Source: Streptomyces chattanoogensis
GTDB lineage: Bacteria; Actinomycetota; Actinomycetes; Streptomycetales; Streptomycetaceae
DNA length: 64,000 nt
Direction of reading: 5' to 3'
Assembly: GCF_001294335.1 (NCBI RefSeq)
Contig: NZ_LGKG01000162.1
Span: 1 to 64,000, forward strand
Positions 40,915 through 49,647 of the stretch are shown here, one piece after another (position 1 is the first letter of the stretch; each line of letters begins with the position of its first letter). The notes below the pieces were generated by a model, which made no database searches, was not told where the DNA came from, and worked only from the letters and a program-made list of their open reading frames with translations. The translations under genes were made by a program, and so were the position numbers.

Positions 40915-42357
40915 TTACAGGATCGCGCCGGGGGTGTACGCCGCGGCCTCCGGGTGCTGCTTGGCGATCTCCTCGATCCGGGCGACGACGGACGCCACCT
41001 GGTCGGCCGCCGCACCCGTGAAGGAGAGCTTGTCCGCCATCAGGGCGTCCAACTCGGCCCGGTCCAGCGGGATCCGCGCGTCCGCCGCCAGCTTGTCGAG
41101 CAGTTCGTTGCGCTCCGCGCCCTGCTCACGCATCGCCAGCGCCGACGCGACCGCGTTCTCCTTGATCGCCTCGTGCGCCTCCTCGCGGCCCACCCCGGCC
41201 CGTACGGCGCCCATCAGCACCTTCGTCGTCGCCAGGAAGGGGAGGTAACGGTCCAGCTCGCGGGCGACGACGGCGGGGAAGGCGCCGAACTCGTCCAGCA
41301 CGGTCAGGAACGTCTCCAGCAGCCCGTCCAGCGCGAAGAAGGAGTCCGGCAGAGCGACCCGGCGCACCACGGAGCAGGACACATCGCCCTCGTTCCACTG
41401 GTCGCCCGACAGCTCGCCCGCCATCGAGGCATAGCCGCGCAGAATCACCATCAGGCCGTTGACGCGCTCGCAGGAGCGGGTGTTCATCTTGTGCGGCATG
41501 GCGGAGGAACCGACCTGGCCGGGCTTGAAACCCTCGGTGACCAGCTCGTGGCCGGCCATCAGCCGGATCGTCTTGGCGATCGACGAGGGGGCGGCGGCCA
41601 GCTGCACCAGCGCGGTGACCACGTCGTAGTCCAGCGAGCGCGGGTAGACCTGGCCGACGGAGGTGAACGCCTGCCCGAAGCCGAGGTGCGCGGCGATCCG
41701 CTGCTCCAGTTCGGCGAGCTTGGACGCATCGCCGCCCAGCAGGTCCAGCATGTCCTGGGCGGTGCCCACGGGGCCCTTGATGCCGCGGAGCGGGTAGCGG
41801 GACAGCAGGTCCTCCAGGCGCGCGTACGCCACCAGCAGCTCGTCCGCCGCCGTCGCGAAACGCTTGCCCAGCGTCGTGGCCTGCGCGGCCACGTTGTGCG
41901 AGCGGCCCGCCATGACCAGCTCGGCGTTCTGCGCGGCCAGCGACCCCAGGCGCGCCAGCACGGCGACCGTACGGTCCCGCATCAGCTCCAGCGACAGCCG
42001 CACCTGCAGCTGCTCGACGTTCTCCGTCAGGTCACGCGAGGTCATGCCCTTGTGGACCTGCTCATGGCCGGCGAGCGCGTTGAACTCCTCGATCCGGGCC
42101 TTGACGTCGTGCCGGGTGACCTTCTCGCGCTCGGCGATCGAGGCCAGGTCGACGTTCTCCAGGACCCGCTCGTAGTCGGCCGGCGCTTCCTCGGGGACCG
42201 CCACCCCCAGGTCCTTCTGGGCACGCAGCACGGCAAGCCACAGCTTCCGCTCCAGCTTCACCTTGTACTCGGGGGACCAGAGCACGGCCAGCTCCGCGGA
42301 GGCGTAGCGGCCGGCCAGAACATTGGGGATGCGAGGCTTCGCAGACACAGCAGTCAC
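40915..42357 (-). CDS. purB: Adenylosuccinate lyase
   Basis: The 480-aa fumarase/aspartase-superfamily enzyme has the signature GSSAMPHKMNTRSCER, the substrate loops EQVHKGMTSRDLTENVEQL and MVMAGRSHNVAAQATTLGKR (the histidine-containing region). It performs two steps: SAICAR to AICAR and adenylosuccinate to AMP plus fumarate. Start GTG 42357 is used; GTG 42348 is an alternative. No other pur genes adjoin. Confidence 0.96.
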   Translation of the reverse strand: MTAVSAKPRIPNVLAGRYASAELAVLWSPEYKVKLERKLWLAVLRAQKDLGVAVPEEAPADYERVLENVDLASIAEREKVTRHDVKARIEEFNALAGHEQVHKGMTSRDLTENVEQLQVRLSLELMRDRTVAVLARLGSLAAQNAELVMAGRSHNVAAQATTLGKRFATAADELLVAYARLEDLLSRYPLRGIKGPVGTAQDMLDLLGGDASKLAELEQRIAAHLGFGQAFTSVGQVYPRSLDYDVVTALVQLAAAPSSIAKTIRLMAGHELVTEGFKPGQVGSSAMPHKMNTRSCERVNGLMVILRGYASMAGELSGDQWNEGDVSCSVVRRVALPDSFFALDGLLETFLTVLDEFGAFPAVVARELDRYLPFLATTKVLMGAVRAGVGREEAHEAIKENAVASALAMREQGAERNELLDKLAADARIPLDRAELDALMADKLSFTGAAADQVASVVARIEEIAKQHPEAAAYTPGAIL

Positions 42358-42450
42358 ATGGCCAGAGTCTACTGGCGGTTTACGCAGGCCAGCGCCCCGC
42401 CCCGGGCTGTGCGTTCCTACAGGCCGCCCTGCAGGCCGCGCACCCGGCCG

Positions 42451-43221
42451 TCACCCCTCGTACGGCAGCAGCTCGGGCCGCTTGGCCGGACGGCCGTCCC
42501 CCGAGGACCGGCCGGTGAGCCGGCGGCCTATCCACGGGACGAGATGTTCGCGCGCGAACCGCAGATCGGCGACCCGCCGGGCGCCCCAGCCCGGTGCCGC
42601 CGCGGCCGGCAGCGGGGCGTCCCAGTCCGACTCGGCGGGCAGCCCGAGCGCCTGCCAGACGGCCTCCGCCACCCGCCGGTGCCCCTCGGCGTTCAGATGC
42701 AGCCGGTCGTCCGCCCACAGCCGGGGGTCGGCCAGCGCCCGCGACGCATACAGGTCCACGACCACCGCACCGTGCCGGGCCGCCAGAGTGTCGATCTCCG
42801 CGAACAGCCGCTCCATCCGCGGCCGGAACGGCTCCAGCACCGGCCCCTCACGCCCCGGACTGCGCATCAGCACCAGCCGCCCGCCGCCCTGGGCCAGCTG
42901 CCCGGCGGCGTCCGCCAGCTGCGCGCACACCCGCTCCACATCGCACTTGGGCCGCAGTACGTCATTGAGCCCGCCGACCAGCGTCACCAGATCGGCCCGC
43001 ATCGCGGCCGCGGGACCGCACTGTTCCCCGGCGATCTGGCCGATGAGCTTGCCGCGCACGGCGAGATTGGCGTAGCGGAAGCCGGGCGCGAGGGCCGTCA
43101 GCCGGGCGGCGAGCAGATCGGCCCAGCCGCGGTAGGAGCCGTCGGGCAGCCCGTCCGACATCCCCTCGGTGAAGCTGTCGCCGACCGCGACGAAACTGGT
43201 GTAATGGGCATTCATCTCCAT
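42451..43221 (-). CDS. SGNH/GDSL-family hydrolase
   Basis: The 256-aa protein has block I FVAVGDSFTEGMSDG, block III LVGGLNDVLRPK and block V DRLHLNAEGHRRVA with the Asp/His pair. It has no signal peptide, so it is likely cytosolic. Substrate unknown (lipase/esterase class). Start ATG 43221 or 43215. Divergent from the TetR gene; the gap holds a partial 15/16-bp tandem repeat (cggtcggatgccgtc type, 43247-43277). Confidence 0.9.
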   Translation of the reverse strand: MEMNAHYTSFVAVGDSFTEGMSDGLPDGSYRGWADLLAARLTALAPGFRYANLAVRGKLIGQIAGEQCGPAAAMRADLVTLVGGLNDVLRPKCDVERVCAQLADAAGQLAQGGGRLVLMRSPGREGPVLEPFRPRMERLFAEIDTLAARHGAVVVDLYASRALADPRLWADDRLHLNAEGHRRVAEAVWQALGLPAESDWDAPLPAAAAPGWGARRVADLRFAREHLVPWIGRRLTGRSSGDGRPAKRPELLPYEG

Positions 43222-43346
43222 GGCGCGGTGATCCTATCCCGCGGTGTACGGTCGGATGCCGTCCGGTCGGAATGCCGTCCGATACGCGAGAACACGCAAG
43301 GCGCCAGAAAACCTGAGGCGCGAGGAAACGTAAGGGTGGTGGCACG

Positions 43347-43970
43347 ATGACTCCCCGCCGCCGGGCTGCCCCCGACGCGCCGACGTTCACCGAGCGTGCC
43401 CGCAGACAGCAGCTCATCGACTGCACCATCGACCTGATCTCCACCCGCGGATATCCGGCCACCTCCCTGTCGGCCATCGCCGAACGGGCCGGTCTGTCCA
43501 AGGCCGCCGTGCTCTACCACTTCTCCTCGAAGGACAACCTCACCGCGGCGGCCCTGACGCAGGTGCTGGAGGAGTTCAGCGCCCACGTCGGCGAGCGGGT
43601 GGCGCGCGAGACGAACCCACGGGACGCCGTCGTCGCCTACGTACGGGCGATGATCGGCTATCAGCAGGCCCACCGCCGCCAGGTCCGCGTGATCACCGAG
43701 ATGCTCCTCGACGATCACGGCGGCACCCGGCTGAAGACACCCGGATCGCACGACACCCACGGCCGCCTGCAGGCTCTCACCGACCTGCTGATGGAGGGTC
43801 AGAAGGCGGGAGCGCTACGGGAGTTCCATCCGCAGACGGTGGCCCTGGCGATCGGCGGCGCGATCGACGGAGTGATCGCGCACTGGCTCGTCCACCCCGA
43901 TCTCGACCTGGACGCCGCGGCCGCCGAGCTGGTGACCTTCACTCTCAACGCGATCGAACTCCGGGACTGA
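43347..43970 (+). CDS. TetR-family regulator
   Basis: The 207-aa protein has a TetR N-terminal HTH (IDLISTRGYPATSLSAIAER, LSKAAVLYHFSSKDNL) and a helical ligand domain. It is convergent with, and overlaps by 26 bp, the FAD monooxygenase gene. That gene's promoter carries two ACCGATCGGT palindromes, a typical TetR operator, so this is the likely repressor. GGTGGTGGCACG precedes ATG 43347. Confidence 0.92.
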   Translation: MTPRRRAAPDAPTFTERARRQQLIDCTIDLISTRGYPATSLSAIAERAGLSKAAVLYHFSSKDNLTAAALTQVLEEFSAHVGERVARETNPRDAVVAYVRAMIGYQQAHRRQVRVITEMLLDDHGGTRLKTPGSHDTHGRLQALTDLLMEGQKAGALREFHPQTVALAIGGAIDGVIAHWLVHPDLDLDAAAAELVTFTLNAIELRD

Positions 43971-45219
43971 CCCGGGCGAACGCGGGGGCGCGCTCGGGCC
44001 ACACGCCGAACCCGCCCAGCGTGCCCGCCACGGTCCGCAGCGCCGGAACCCGCCGCATCAGCCGCATCGGCACCGGCAGCCGCTTCTCGTCGAGCGTGCC
44101 GTCCAGAGCGGCCCGGATCATGCCGTGCTCGGCCTCCTGCGCCTTCTGCACCAGAACCATCGGCAGCTGCCGCCGCCTCTGCACCCGGGCCAGATCGGCG
44201 ACGCCCACGGTGCCGCGGCGCAGCGGCCCCGCCAGGATCCGGGCGGCCGCCACCGCGTCCTGCAGCGCCAGATTGACGCCCACCCCGCCGACCGGCGACA
44301 TGGTGTGCGCCGCATCCCCGATGCACAGCAGCCCGTCCCGGTACCAGCGCCGCAGCCGCCCGAACGTCACCTCCAGCAGCTTCACCTCGTCCCAGCCGAT
44401 CCGGCCGGTCACCTCGCCGTCCCAGCCGAACAGCGCCCCCAGCCGGTCCCGGAGCCGCTGGATGCCATGGGCGCGCAGCTCCGCGTCCCGGCCCTTCCCG
44501 ATCAGATACGCCGTCTGGTAGTACGAGCCCCGGTCCATGGTGACCGCCGCCTGGCCACCGCCGAACCGCGCGAAGACCCGGCCGTTGAGGGCGCCGGCAA
44601 GGGGGTCCCCCCTGCTCGAACGCAGTTGAGAGCTTGGGGGAGCGTCCACCCGTATCTGCCACACATCCATCGGCACCTCGATCAGCTTCTGCCGCAGTCC
44701 GGCCGCGCCGCGGACCATCGAGTCCCGGCCGTCGCAGGCCACGGTCAGATCCGCGGCGAGCTCACCCGGCGTGCCGTGCTCGTCGACGTACCGCACCCCC
44801 GTCACCCGCCCGCCTTCGGTACGCAGCCCGGTGACCTCGGTGCGCATCCGCAGGGTGAAGGACGGCCGCTCCGCGGCGGCGCTCGCGATCAGGTTGAGGA
44901 AGTCCCACTGCGGGACCATCGCGAAGTACTTGTGGCGGCCCGGGATCCGCCGCATATCGGTCATCACGACCGTGGTGCTGCCGATCTGCGCCCGCATCTC
45001 CTCCAGCTTGGGGAACTCCAGCCGCGCGAACGCCTCGCCCAGGCCCAGTTCGTCCAGCAGGCGCAGCGTCGACGGATGAACGGTGTCCCCGCGGAAATCG
45101 CGCAGGAAGTCGCCGTGCTTCTCCAGGACGGTCACCTGCACGCCGGCCCTGGCGAGCAGCAGCCCCAGCATCATCCCCGCCGGCCCGCCGCCCACGATGC
45201 AACACGTTGTGCGGTCCAT
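43945..45219 (-). CDS. FAD-dependent monooxygenase (PHBH-type)
   Basis: The 424-aa group A flavoprotein has GGGPAG (10-15, GxGxxG dinucleotide motif), RGDTVHPSTLRLLDELG (DG-like substrate motif), TVACDGRDSMVRGAAGL and the second FAD motif CIGDAAHTMSPVGGVGVNLAL. It hydroxylates an aromatic or polyketide substrate, unknown here. Residues about 192-206 (PSSQLRSSRGDPL region) come from an interspersed repeat element read in frame. Start ATG 45219 follows GAGGGG. Downstream TetR gene and upstream paired palindromes suggest repression. Confidence 0.88.
   Translation of the reverse strand: MDRTTCCIVGGGPAGMMLGLLLARAGVQVTVLEKHGDFLRDFRGDTVHPSTLRLLDELGLGEAFARLEFPKLEEMRAQIGSTTVVMTDMRRIPGRHKYFAMVPQWDFLNLIASAAAERPSFTLRMRTEVTGLRTEGGRVTGVRYVDEHGTPGELAADLTVACDGRDSMVRGAAGLRQKLIEVPMDVWQIRVDAPPSSQLRSSRGDPLAGALNGRVFARFGGGQAAVTMDRGSYYQTAYLIGKGRDAELRAHGIQRLRDRLGALFGWDGEVTGRIGWDEVKLLEVTFGRLRRWYRDGLLCIGDAAHTMSPVGGVGVNLALQDAVAAARILAGPLRRGTVGVADLARVQRRRQLPMVLVQKAQEAEHGMIRAALDGTLDEKRLPVPMRLMRRVPALRTVAGTLGGFGVWPERAPAFARVSPGVRSR
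44601..44643 (-). repeat. Second copy of the interspersed palindromic repeat, in the monooxygenase gene
   Basis: On the minus strand it reads GCTCCCCCAAGCTCTCAACT, then a CGTTCGAGCAGGGGGG arm. It shares CTCCCCCAAGCTCTCAA with the copy at 5417-5453. The sequence folds with GCTCTCAA pairing to TTCGAGC and the C5/G5 arms outside. It keeps the frame open and inserts about 14 codons. Confidence 0.75.
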
Positions 45220-45245
45220 GCTCTTGCCCCCTCGACACGTCACTA

Positions 45246-45275
45246 ACCGATCGGTCAGCAATCTAACCGATCGGT
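45246..45275 (-). promoter_or_regulatory. Two ACCGATCGGT palindromes, TetR-type operator
   Basis: Perfect 10-bp palindromes lie at 45246-45255 and 45266-45275, both inside taACCGATCGGTca, exactly 20 bp apart, i.e. on the same face of the helix. They sit 27-56 bp upstream of the monooxygenase start. The neighbouring TetR protein is the obvious ligand. Confidence 0.8.
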
Positions 45276-45333
45276 CAGGCGAAGGGTTTTCCGGGGTCCG
45301 GGGAAGGCCCGGGGGGGCCGGGGTCCGGGGTTC

Positions 45334-46356
45334 TCACACCGCGGGCGGCCGCTGCAGCACCAGCTCCCGCAGCACGTCCTCCATCGTCACCAGTCCGGTC
45401 AGCGTCCCGTCGTCGCCGATCACCGCGGCCAGGTGGGTACGGGACGCACGCATCGCCGTCAGCACGTCGTCCATCAGTGTCGTGGCCTTGACCCGGGCGA
45501 TCGGACGCAGCGCGCCGACCGCGAACGGCAGATCGCGCGGATGGGCGTCCAGTGCGTCCTTGACATGCAGATAGCCCAGAATGCGGCTGTTGTCGTCGAC
45601 CACGGGGAAGCGCGAGAAGCCCGACCGGGCGGTCAGCCGCTCCAGGTCCTCCGGGGTCACCCCCATGCGCGCCACGACGACCCGCTCCGCCGGCAGCACC
45701 ACATCCCGGACCGGGCGGCGCCCCAGCTCCAGAGCGTCCCGCAGCCGCTCCTTGGCCCGCTCGTCCAGGAGCCCGGCGGCCCGCGAATCCTCGACCATCT
45801 TGGCGAGCTGATCGTCCGAGAACGTCGCGGCCACCTCGTCCCTGGTCTCCACCCGCAGCAGCTTCAGCAGACCGTTGGCGAGCGCATTGACCGCAAAGAT
45901 CACCGGACGCAGCGCACGCGTCAGCGCGACCAGCGGCGGGCCCAGCACCAGAGCACTGCGCACCGGCTCCGCCAGCGCCACGTTCTTCGGCACCATCTCG
46001 CCGAAGAGCATGTGCAGATACGTGGCCAGCGACAGCGCGATCACGAACGAGATCGGATGGACCAGGGTCTCCGAGATGCCCACGGCATGGAACACCGGCT
46101 CGAGAATATGGGCGATGGCCGGCTCGGCGACCGCACCCAGCACCAGCGTGCACAGCGTGATGCCCAGCTGCGCGGCGGCCAGCAGCGCCGACACATGCTG
46201 CAGCCCCCACATCACACTGTTCGCCCGCCGGTCACCACGCTCCGCATACGGCTCGATCTGACTGCGGCGCACCGAGATCAGCGCGAACTCGGCACCCACG
46301 AAGAAGGCGTTGACGACCAGCGTCAGCAGACCCACGAACAGCTGGAGGGCAATCAT
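45334..46356 (-). CDS. CNNM/HlyC-CorC-type membrane protein with CBS pair
   Basis: The 340-aa protein has an N-terminal CNNM membrane domain (about 1-190: LLTLVVNAFFVGAEFALISV) and tandem CBS domains (about 205-330: RMGVTPEDLERLTARSGFSR, GDDGTLTGLVTMEDVLRELV). Family members are linked to Mg or Co efflux and are often called hemolysins. ATG 46356 overlaps the upstream paralogue's stop (ATGA). No CorC_HlyC C-terminal domain is seen, unlike its partner. Confidence 0.9.
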   Translation of the reverse strand: MIALQLFVGLLTLVVNAFFVGAEFALISVRRSQIEPYAERGDRRANSVMWGLQHVSALLAAAQLGITLCTLVLGAVAEPAIAHILEPVFHAVGISETLVHPISFVIALSLATYLHMLFGEMVPKNVALAEPVRSALVLGPPLVALTRALRPVIFAVNALANGLLKLLRVETRDEVAATFSDDQLAKMVEDSRAAGLLDERAKERLRDALELGRRPVRDVVLPAERVVVARMGVTPEDLERLTARSGFSRFPVVDDNSRILGYLHVKDALDAHPRDLPFAVGALRPIARVKATTLMDDVLTAMRASRTHLAAVIGDDGTLTGLVTMEDVLRELVLQRPPAV

Positions 46357-47702
46357 CGGCCCGCCTCCGCCTCGTCACCGGCCTCGCCGGCCTCGCCGTC
46401 CAGGGGGGCGTGCAGCAGCACCCGCGCGGCGCGGTGCCCCGCCGCGTCGAGGACGTCCATCGTCCAGCCGGCCACATCGAGGCTGTCGCCGCGCACCGGG
46501 ATCCGGCCCAGCTCGGCGGCGATCAGCCCGGCCAGCGTCTCGTACGGGCCGTCCGGCAGCCGCAGGCCGATCCGGCGCAGCCGGTCCGTACGGGCCGAGC
46601 CGTCGGCCTGATAGACGGCACGGCCGTCCGCGTTCGTCCCCGCCGGCGCCAGATCCGGCGTCTCCAGCGGATCATGCTCGTCGCGGACCTCGCCCACCAC
46701 CTCCTCGACGATGTCCTCCAGCGTCGCGACCCCGGCCGTACCGCCGTACTCGTCGATGACCACGGCCATCGTCCGCCTGCCGGACAGCCGGTCCAGCAGC
46801 CGGTCCACGGGCAGGGTCTCCGGCACCAGCAGCGGTTCCCGCAGCAGCTCGGAGACGGGATGACGGGGACGGCGCTCCGCCGGGATCGTCAGCACGTCCT
46901 TGATGTGCGCGACCCCGACGACCGCGTCGAGGCTGCCGCGGTAGACAGGGAAACGCGACAGACCGGTCGCTCGGGTCGCATTGGCGACATCCTCGGCCGT
47001 CGACTGCACCTCCAGGGCCATCACCTGCACCCGCGGTGTCATCACATTCTCCGCGGTCAGATCCGCGAGATTGAGGGTGCGGACGAACAGCTCGGCGGTG
47101 TCCGCCTCCAGCGCGCCCTCCTTCGCGGAGTGCCGGGCGAGCGCCACCAGCTCCTGCGGCCCCCGCGCAGAGGCCAGCTCCTCGGCCGGCTCCAGGCCCA
47201 TCCGGCGGACCATGTGATTCGCCGTGCTGTTGAGATGCCGGATGAACGGCTTGAACGTGGCACTGAAACCGCGCTGCGCGGTGGCGACGTTCTTGGCGAT
47301 GGCCAGCGGACTGGAAATGGCCCAGTTCTTCGGGACCAGCTCGCCGATCACCATCAGGGCGACGGTCGAGATCACTGTCCCGAGGACCAGCGCCACCGAT
47401 TCGGCGGCGGAACGCGGCAGGCCCAGCGCGGCCAGCGGGCCGTACAGCAAGGTGGCAATGGCCGGCTTGGACAGCATGCCGATGACCAGGCCCGTCACCG
47501 TGATGCCGAGCTGCGCACCGGAGAGCTGGAAGGTGAGACCGCGGACCGCCTTGAGGGCACTGTCCGCGCCGCGCTCACCGCGCTCGGCGGCGCGTTCGAG
47601 ATCGCTGCGCTCGACGGTCGTCAGCGAGAACTCCGCCGCGACGAAGACACCACAGGCCAGGGTCAGGAGGAGCGCCACGCCCAGCAGGAGCAGGTCGGTC
47701 AT
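46353..47702 (-). CDS. CNNM/CBS membrane protein with CorC_HlyC domain
   Basis: The 449-aa paralogue has the CNNM membrane domain (LTLACGVFVAAEFSLTTVE), two CBS domains (ATGLSRFPVYRGSLDAVVG, AVVIDEYGGTAGVATLEDIV) and a C-terminal CorC_HlyC domain (RIGLRLPDGPYETLAGLIA, DVLDAAGHRAARVLLHA). It is the first gene of the pair, and the two are a common back-to-back arrangement in actinobacteria that may form heteromers. Start ATG 47702. Confidence 0.92.
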   Translation of the reverse strand: MTDLLLLGVALLLTLACGVFVAAEFSLTTVERSDLERAAERGERGADSALKAVRGLTFQLSGAQLGITVTGLVIGMLSKPAIATLLYGPLAALGLPRSAAESVALVLGTVISTVALMVIGELVPKNWAISSPLAIAKNVATAQRGFSATFKPFIRHLNSTANHMVRRMGLEPAEELASARGPQELVALARHSAKEGALEADTAELFVRTLNLADLTAENVMTPRVQVMALEVQSTAEDVANATRATGLSRFPVYRGSLDAVVGVAHIKDVLTIPAERRPRHPVSELLREPLLVPETLPVDRLLDRLSGRRTMAVVIDEYGGTAGVATLEDIVEEVVGEVRDEHDPLETPDLAPAGTNADGRAVYQADGSARTDRLRRIGLRLPDGPYETLAGLIAAELGRIPVRGDSLDVAGWTMDVLDAAGHRAARVLLHAPLDGEAGEAGDEAEAGR

Positions 47703-47768
47703 CGGGTCACCTCCGCTCCGTTCCATGATCGAACAGGATCGGGCGGTTCGCGCCCTGGAGAGCGGAAG

Positions 47769-47794
47769 CCCGCCCTTTCCCGTACGAGGGCGGG
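47769..47794 (-). terminator. Terminator after the GNAT gene
   Basis: An 8-bp perfect stem CCCGCCCT / AGGGCGGG (47769-47776 with 47787-47794) with a 10-nt loop lies 36 bp past the GNAT stop and before the CNNM promoter region. Confidence 0.6.
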
Positions 47795-47829
47795 GAAACG
47801 CTCGACGCCCCGGGGAGTGCTGACCATGC

Positions 47830-48252
47830 TCAGACCAGCGGCTTTGTCCATCGCCGCCACTGCTCCTCACGCCGGTACCCCGCCGCCGCCCAGGCGTGGT
47901 GAGCAAGCTCGTTCTCTTCCAGCACCATGGCGTCGCCGCGTCGCCCGCCGAGCTTCACGAAACGCTCTTCGGCCGCTTCGAGGAGGGCCTTCGAGATGCC
48001 CTGTCTGCGGTGGGACGGGTGCACGGCGAGGCGATACAAGGACGCTCGCCAGCCGTCGAAACCCGCGATCACCGTGCCCACCAGCTCACCGTCCCGCTCG
48101 GCCAGCAGCAGCGACTCCGGATCCCGGGCCAGCAGCCGCGCCACCCCGTCCGTGTCATCGCTGATGCTGGTGCCCTCGGCGGCAGTCTTCCAGAAGGCCA
48201 GTACGGCATCGAGATCGGCCGGCGCGGCGGCCCGGACATGAAGATCACTCAT
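47830..48252 (-). CDS. GNAT family N-acetyltransferase
   Basis: The 140-aa protein has the GNAT motif A LYRLAVHPSHRRQGISKALL with the R-x-x-G-x-S/A loop and the C-terminal GYRREEQW. Substrate unknown. Start ATG 48252 is chosen because the conserved N-terminus MSDLHVRAAAPADL begins there. It overlaps the preceding, truncated oxidoreductase gene by 8 bp. Confidence 0.9.
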   Translation of the reverse strand: MSDLHVRAAAPADLDAVLAFWKTAAEGTSISDDTDGVARLLARDPESLLLAERDGELVGTVIAGFDGWRASLYRLAVHPSHRRQGISKALLEAAEERFVKLGGRRGDAMVLEENELAHHAWAAAGYRREEQWRRWTKPLV

Positions 48253-49033
48253 ACCGCGATCCCACCACCGGCCCGCCGCAGCCGTCGACTCGTTTCCGCA
48301 CACCGTGACGCAGATCGCGATCGGCCCCGCCGGCCCCCCTTCCACCCCCTCGGCCACCCTCGGTGGGCAGCACCTGCTGGACGAGGATGTTCAGCTCGGC
48401 CGGCTCCGGACGCCCGGCGGCGAACTCCCGGTACCGGGCCACCGAGACCGCCAGCTCATCGGGCGGCAGCAGCTCCAGCACACCCTCCGGCTTGCCGGGT
48501 GCCTGACGTCCGCCGGTGAACGCCGCGATCTCGGCATGCCGCGCCGCCAGCCGCAGCATCCGGGGACCGTTGCCACCGATCAGCAGCGGCGGACGGGGCC
48601 GCTGCGCGGGCTGCGGTACGTGCCCGGAGTCGGCCAGCAGACGGTCCAACTCCTCGACGGTACGGGTCAGATGGTCCACCCGCTGCCCCGGCGAACCCCA
48701 GGGCAGCCCGGCCGACTCGTGTTCGGCGCGCACATATCCCGTACCGAGGCCGAGCTCCAGCCGCCCGCCGGTGAGCGCATCGACGGAGGCCACCTCGCGG
48801 GCCAGCAGCGCCGGATTCCAGAAGCCCGCGTTGAGGACGAACGTCCCCACCCGCGGCCGTTCGGTCGCCTCCGCCGCGGCGATCAGTGCCGGAAACGGCG
48901 CCGGCATGCCCAGATGGTCCGGGACCAGCAGGACGTCATAGCCCAACTCCTCGGCCCGGCGGCATTTCTGACGCCAGGACCTCCCCTCGTCGAGAGTGAC
49001 CATATTGATGCCGAAGCGGAACGGGCGTGGCAT
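48245..49033 (-). CDS. LLM-class F420-dependent oxidoreductase, 3' truncated
   Basis: The 262-aa frame has the luciferase-like fold: FRFGINMVTLDEGRSWRQKC, LLVPDHLGMPAPFPALIAAA, SVDALTGGRLELGLGTGYVR and LLIGGNGPRMLRLAARHAEI. Homologues normally run about 290-300 aa and end with a helix and a GSVDQI-type flavin loop. Here the sequence after LVQQVLPTEGGR becomes glycine/arginine-rich and stops, so the last 40-50 residues look lost by deletion. The +1 and -1 frames do not restore them. It may be inactive. Confidence 0.8.
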   Translation of the reverse strand: MPRPFRFGINMVTLDEGRSWRQKCRRAEELGYDVLLVPDHLGMPAPFPALIAAAEATERPRVGTFVLNAGFWNPALLAREVASVDALTGGRLELGLGTGYVRAEHESAGLPWGSPGQRVDHLTRTVEELDRLLADSGHVPQPAQRPRPPLLIGGNGPRMLRLAARHAEIAAFTGGRQAPGKPEGVLELLPPDELAVSVARYREFAAGRPEPAELNILVQQVLPTEGGRGGGRGAGGADRDLRHGVRKRVDGCGGPVVGSRYE

Positions 49034-49176
49034 GAAACCCCCTCGCAAAGCGTGCGGACGACGCGGCCGTACCCCCATCGGTCACGACCCGATGCACGAC
49101 CATGATCGCCCGAACGCCGCGACCACCGCCGTCATTCCTGCCCTGCACCGCCCTTCACGCGCCGACGCTTGCCGGT

Positions 49177-49196
49177 GCTAGCGCCACCGCGCTAGC
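49177..49196 (+). promoter_or_regulatory. Inverted repeat operator of the RHH antitoxin gene
   Basis: GCTAGCGC-cacc-GCGCTAGC is a perfect 8-bp inverted repeat ending eight bases before GTG 49205. Ribbon-helix-helix antitoxins usually bind such repeats next to their own promoter, so autoregulation is likely. The gene may have a short or absent leader. Confidence 0.7.
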
Positions 49197-49204
49197 GTGA
49201 ATCC

Positions 49205-49474
49205 GTGGCGAAGACACAGCTGAACGTCCGGGTGGACGAGGCCACCGCCGACGCGGCGCGGGAGCGCGCCCTGCAGCGGGGAGTGAGCATGAACCGCTAT
49301 ATCGAGGAACTCGTCCTCAAGGACGCCGGCGAGGTCGGCCAGACCTTCGTGGAGGCCGCCGCCGACTTCATGAAGCAGTACGAACGGGTCTTCGCCGAGG
49401 AGTTCGGTCTGGAGGGCGGCGGGGCCGGCGGTCGCGCGGCGTCCACCACCCGGGACGGACAGCCGGGCACCTGA
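49205..49474 (+). CDS. HicB/Arc-type ribbon-helix-helix antitoxin
   Basis: The 89-aa protein has an N-terminal RHH DNA-binding domain (KTQLNVRVDEATADAARERA, GVSMNRYIEELVLKD) and a C-terminal helical toxin-binding part (VEAAADFMKQYERVFAEEFG). I recognise it as the antitoxin normally encoded immediately before a Fic-like toxin in streptomycetes. Here the toxin relic lies 1.2 kb downstream with a PP2C gene between. Start GTG 49205. Confidence 0.85.
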   Translation: MAKTQLNVRVDEATADAARERALQRGVSMNRYIEELVLKDAGEVGQTFVEAAADFMKQYERVFAEEFGLEGGGAGGRAASTTRDGQPGT

Positions 49475-49519
49475 GGAACATCTCGACGAGCACGCCCGCC
49501 GCATGACCGGCAGGACCGG

Positions 49520-49640
49520 CATCACTGCCACGCCTGCCACGCCTGGCAGGACTGGCACGCCTGGCACGACTGCTATGACTGCCACGGCCGTCATGACTGC
49601 CAAAACTGTCAGCGCTGCGTGGCCGGTGCTGCGATGATTC
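49520..49640. repeat. Degenerate repeat between antitoxin and PP2C genes
   Basis: The interval is built from approximate actggcacg / actgccacg / ggcaggac units of 9-12 bp, e.g. cactgccacgcctgccacgc and ctggcaggactggcacgc. It contains no recognisable spacer, hairpin or gene. It may be decayed tandem repeat DNA. Confidence 0.55.
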
Positions 49641-49647
49641 CTCACCG

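Noticed and set aside
40645..43350. 901-residue plus-strand frame over purB and the SGNH hydrolase gene
   Set aside because: Composition is arginine/glycine/histidine-rich and it covers two well-supported minus-strand genes.
49520..49640. Possible CRISPR or integron repeat
   Set aside because: Units are short, degenerate and contiguous; no recognisable attC or spacer structure.
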